A stretch of DNA of 6,805 nt from Deltaproteobacteria bacterium (GTDB taxonomy: Bacteria; Desulfobacterota; DSM-4660; Desulfatiglandales; B25-G16): assembly GCA_018400255.1 (NCBI GenBank), contig JAGYMO010000359.1:1-6805 (forward strand), given 5' to 3'. This document shows, in pieces, positions 5,234 through 6,805 of the stretch. Made by a program: the position numbers and the translations under genes. The notes below the pieces were generated by a model, which saw only the letters and a list, made by a program, of their open reading frames with translations, did no database searches and was not told the DNA's origin. Position 1 is the stretch's first letter. Each line of letters opens with the position of its first letter.

Positions 5234-5352
5234 ATTCGGTCGATAATGGTTTCATACTTTATTTCGCAATTGTCCCTTTAAAATCCAAGGCGAAATGCTA
5301 TCCAGCGGTACCATTGGAGGGAGTAAAAAGATTTCTTAAAAGTGCTTTAGTA
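5234..5352. other. Convergent gap with an ATTTCGC/GCGAAAT inverted repeat
   Basis: The space between two converging genes contains ATTTCGC (5261-5267) and its exact reverse complement GCGAAAT (5290-5296), separated by 22 bases. It may be a shared 3'-end hairpin. Neither strand shows a proper T-run, so a terminator is only suggested. Confidence 0.35.
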
Positions 5353-5688
5353 TTATCCACTCCATCTCTTAAGTAATTTTAATCCCTCATGAGCTGATAA
5401 AAAAATCAATGCAGAAGCAGCTATAGTAATCCAATCCGAGATATAGAGCGGACTAAATTTAAGAAAACTGTTCAGCCCTGAAAGATAGAATACTGCAAGA
5501 CACATAAATACGGAGAGCAGTATAGACCAGATAATCTTCTTGTTTTTGAAAGAATCATTGTTGAACAAAGATTCCTTATCATATCTTCTGGAAAGAATAT
5601 TTGTGAATTGTGCCGCGACAATAGTGGCATAAGTAATCGTTGTAGCCCTTCTGTAAAGCTCATGAGTATCTGTCAGATCAATATAGGC
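5353..5688 (-). pseudogene. C-terminal remnant of a P-type cation-transporting ATPase
   Basis: A minus-strand frame open from an in-frame TAA at 5689-5691 to the TAA at 5353-5355, 111 codons with no ATG or GTG start (the first usable codon is TTG at 5566-5568). It reads AYIDLTDTHELYRRATTITY (1-20), ATIVAAQFTNILSRRYDKES (21-40), then LFNNDSFKNKKIIWSILLS, a membrane segment at about 52-69, and a final one at about 83-99 (ISDWITIAASALIFLSA) ending HEGLKLLKR. This order (ATTxTxAxIVxxQ, R.....SLF..FKNKKIIW, then two membrane helices and a basic tail) is the end of the P-type ATPase C-terminal membrane domain (roughly the last three helices of a protein of about 900 residues). The catalytic DKTG and nucleotide domains are absent, so it cannot pump ions. 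It lies directly downstream of the DUF364 gene, 26 bases beyond its stop. The break point is near 5691. Confidence 0.75.
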
Positions 5689-5717
5689 TTAAAATTAGGT
5701 TTTATGGGTTTAGGACC

Positions 5718-6434
5718 TCATTTTTTTATCATGTTAAGGTTTTTTACACCCTTGACCTGTCTAAAAGTAGCCCCTTCGGTTATGGAGGAAACTGTTTTAT
5801 TAACGTCAACCACTATGGAGCCTCCTATAACATTTATGCCATAATCAAAAAGCACTGGCGAAAGAGGACTAGTAGGCCCTACCATGACAATAAACTTACC
5901 CCTGCAGAGATCTAGTAATTTTTCTACAGTATGGTTTATAAACGCTGTTCCTGTAAGTCCAACAACATCCACATCTGGAAGGATCTCTTCCGAGGCATCT
6001 TCAGGGAAATCCCCCTCTTGGGGGTTTTGTTCAATTACAAAGAATCTCCGAGCTATTTTTTTGAGCCTTGAGACCCATGGAAAATGACCTACTATTGCTA
6101 TATCCTTATTTTCGCCTTTTTCCGCCAAGATATCAAAGGCGTTTTTCTCGACGCATTTATCTTCATCAACATCTATCAGTGAATTAATGGTCGCCATTCC
6201 TATGGATGCCTCAAGAAGACCGTCCGACCTGGCATATTCAATTAGTTCTGCAGCTTGCTTACCTCTGAGCATCCCCGGGTCTCTAACTATTTTGTGAGAT
6301 GGGTGCCCCTCATGAAGGGTAGAGGCAAGGCCGCAGTTTTTAGTAATAACGGCCGTCCAGAATACGCACGCGTATATCTCCTTCACACTTATAGCTGTTC
6401 TTACCTCAGAGATCAAATCATCTAAAATTTTCAT
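5718..6434 (-). CDS. DUF364/DUF4213 putative heavy-metal chelation protein
   Basis: A complete 238-residue soluble protein. The N-terminal part (about 1-88), with CVFWTAVITKNCGLASTL (23-40) and EASIGMATINSL (75-86), matches the enolase-N-like DUF4213 domain. The C-terminal Rossmann-like DUF364 domain shows IVGHFPW (114-120), EQNPQEGDFPE (135-145), LTGTAFINHT (160-169), VGPTSPLSP (185-193), YGINVIGGSIVVD (198-210) and EGATFRQ (220-226). Family knowledge: DUF364 proteins are cytoplasmic, often sit near molybdate, iron or other metal transport genes, and are proposed to chelate metals. The substrate is unproven. The start ATG (6432-6434) has AAGGGG (complement of 6441-6446) five bases upstream, and an inverted repeat lies just before that site. 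A decayed metal-type P-ATPase gene follows on the same strand, so the two may once have formed a metal-handling operon. Confidence 0.85.
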   Translation of the reverse strand: MKILDDLISEVRTAISVKEIYACVFWTAVITKNCGLASTLHEGHPSHKIVRDPGMLRGKQAAELIEYARSDGLLEASIGMATINSLIDVDEDKCVEKNAFDILAEKGENKDIAIVGHFPWVSRLKKIARRFFVIEQNPQEGDFPEDASEEILPDVDVVGLTGTAFINHTVEKLLDLCRGKFIVMVGPTSPLSPVLFDYGINVIGGSIVVDVNKTVSSITEGATFRQVKGVKNLNMIKK

Positions 6435-6440
6435 AATAAA

Positions 6441-6446
6441 CCCCTT
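6441..6446 (-). promoter_or_regulatory. Ribosome binding site of the DUF364 gene
   Basis: On the minus strand AAGGGG is followed by TTTAT and ATG. It lies one base from the right arm of the inverted repeat at 6448-6487, so its access could depend on that hairpin. Confidence 0.55.
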
Positions 6447-6447
6447 A

Positions 6448-6487
6448 ATAGCAATGCCTAATTAAGCAACGAAAAGTCAATTGCTAT
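6448..6487 (-). promoter_or_regulatory. Inverted repeat next to the DUF364 ribosome binding site
   Basis: ATAGCAAT (6448-6455) and ATTGCTAT (6480-6487) are exact reverse complements 24 bases apart. The distal arm overlaps a second small stem, CTATCC (6484-6489) / GGATAG (6497-6502). In the DUF364 mRNA the two stems exclude each other and the first ends one base from the Shine-Dalgarno sequence. This would suit a leader structure or an operator. No convincing -35/-10 pair was found nearby. Confidence 0.4.
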
Positions 6488-6561
6488 CCCTAAAAAGGAT
6501 AGTTTGAGGGTCAGAGGCACAAAGGTACGGAGTTTTTGAGGCGTATTATTTTTTCTTTATG

Positions 6562-6581
6562 CCTGCCTGTCCGCAGGCAGG
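6562..6581. repeat. Palindrome CCTGCCTG-TCCG-CAGGCAGG
   Basis: A perfect 8-bp stem with a 4-base loop. It is not followed by a T-run on either strand. This exact style of unit recurs between genes in many uncultured-bacterial genomes, so it is most likely a dispersed extragenic palindrome. Confidence 0.6.
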
Positions 6582-6618
6582 TCTATGCCACGTTACCCCT
6601 TTGTGACCCTTGCCCAGA

Positions 6619-6633
6619 CCTGGTACTGCCAGG
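6619..6633. repeat. Small hairpin CCTGG-TACTG-CCAGG
   Basis: A perfect 5-bp stem and 5-base loop, 37 bases after the previous palindrome. Short enough to be chance, but it falls within a palindrome cluster. Confidence 0.35.
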
Positions 6634-6698
6634 AACGAGCACATAGCACCATTTAGTAAATGTAATAAATACGTAAATAAATTGCACATACGTCGCGT

Positions 6699-6731
6699 CT
6701 CCCAATCCCGTCACGGTCTCGGGATGGGGAG
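6699..6731. repeat. Imperfect 12-bp inverted repeat around ATCCCG/CGGGAT
   Basis: CTCCCAATCCCG (6699-6710) pairs with CGGGATGGGGAG (6720-6731) at 11 of 12 positions (one A-G mismatch), with loop TCACGGTCT. No T-run follows. A dispersed repeat is more likely than a terminator. Confidence 0.5.
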
Positions 6732-6755
6732 GGCAGGCGTAACCACATACACTTA

Positions 6756-6787
6756 GTGGAGCCCCACGGGCAAGCCCGTGGCACCAC
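6756..6787. repeat. Palindrome CCACGGGC-AA-GCCCGTGG with outer GTGG/CCAC arms
   Basis: A perfect 8-bp stem (6764-6771 with 6774-6781) around AA, with further pairing of GTGG (6756-6759) and CCAC (6784-6787) across a small internal loop. REP-like extragenic palindrome at the window edge. Confidence 0.6.
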
Positions 6788-6805
6788 CTGGTTTCGCCGA
6801 TTCGC

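Larger units (their letters stand above)
6503..6805. other. Noncoding right edge, cluster of GC-rich palindromes
   Basis: About 300 bases with no gene in any frame, carrying four separate palindromes (listed individually) and a GGCACAAAGGTACGGAG-like stretch (6514-6530) of the low-complexity kind often repeated between genes in environmental genomes. It is probably intergenic repeat territory continuing beyond the window. Confidence 0.5.

Noticed and set aside
5608..5844. 78-codon plus-strand frame opposite the DUF364 gene and ATPase remnant
   Set aside because: It is antisense to two regions with clear family signatures and has no protein features of its own.
1..6805. tRNA or rRNA genes
   Set aside because: No cloverleaf with a GGTTCRANNCC-type T-loop and no rRNA-like conserved stretches were seen on either strand.

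Overview
The window looks like part of the accessory genome of an uncultured Gram-negative bacterium. It has an exported SYLF protein with a classical signal peptide, a Yip1-type inner-membrane protein, metal-linked domains (a YpsA-like 'molybdenum carrier' and DUF364), many short GC-rich palindromes between genes, and several broken genes. Yip1 and SYLF proteins of this kind, with this type of intergenic palindrome, suggest a Planctomycete of the anammox type, Nitrospirota or Desulfobacterota, but no marker gene is present, so this is only a guess from gene content. The first 0.75 kb (BRO/antirepressor gene and GNAT stub) may have a different origin from the rest.

Layout. 1-705 (+) is the C-terminal three quarters of a BRO/DinD-like phage antirepressor-type protein, cut by the window edge. 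An ATGA overlap leads to the first 19 codons of a GNAT-like acetyltransferase, which stops abruptly at about 759, where a palindrome-rich REP-like stretch (about 760-930) begins. A YgjP-type metallopeptidase (977-1537) lies on the minus strand. 1538-2101 holds no convincing gene. A 69-codon conserved-looking small protein (2118-2327, +) has a strong ribosome binding site but ATC where a start codon should be. A Yip1-family membrane protein (2447-2983, +) follows. 2984-3842 is noncoding and rich in diverged direct repeats and inverted repeats, including an interleaved pair at 3483-3599 and a TGTAGAC-N8-GTCTACA palindrome at 3686-3707.

The best-defined unit is a two-gene operon. A near-consensus sigma70 promoter (3777-3805) drives a YpsA-like/SLOG putative molybdenum-carrier protein fused to a DUF6794-like C-terminal domain (3843-4667). 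That gene overlaps by ATGA with an exported SYLF protein (4664-5233). On the minus strand, 5718-6434 encodes a complete DUF364/DUF4213 putative metal-chelation protein with a hairpin just upstream of its ribosome binding site. Downstream of it lies a 111-codon remnant of the C-terminus of a P-type cation ATPase (5353-5688). The right edge (about 6505-6805) is a noncoding cluster of strong palindromes.

Nothing here amounts to a recognisable complete defence or biosynthetic system. The points most worth following are the cpYpsA-DUF6794/SYLF operon, the small start-less ORF, the decayed ATPase beside DUF364, and the interleaved inverted repeats.
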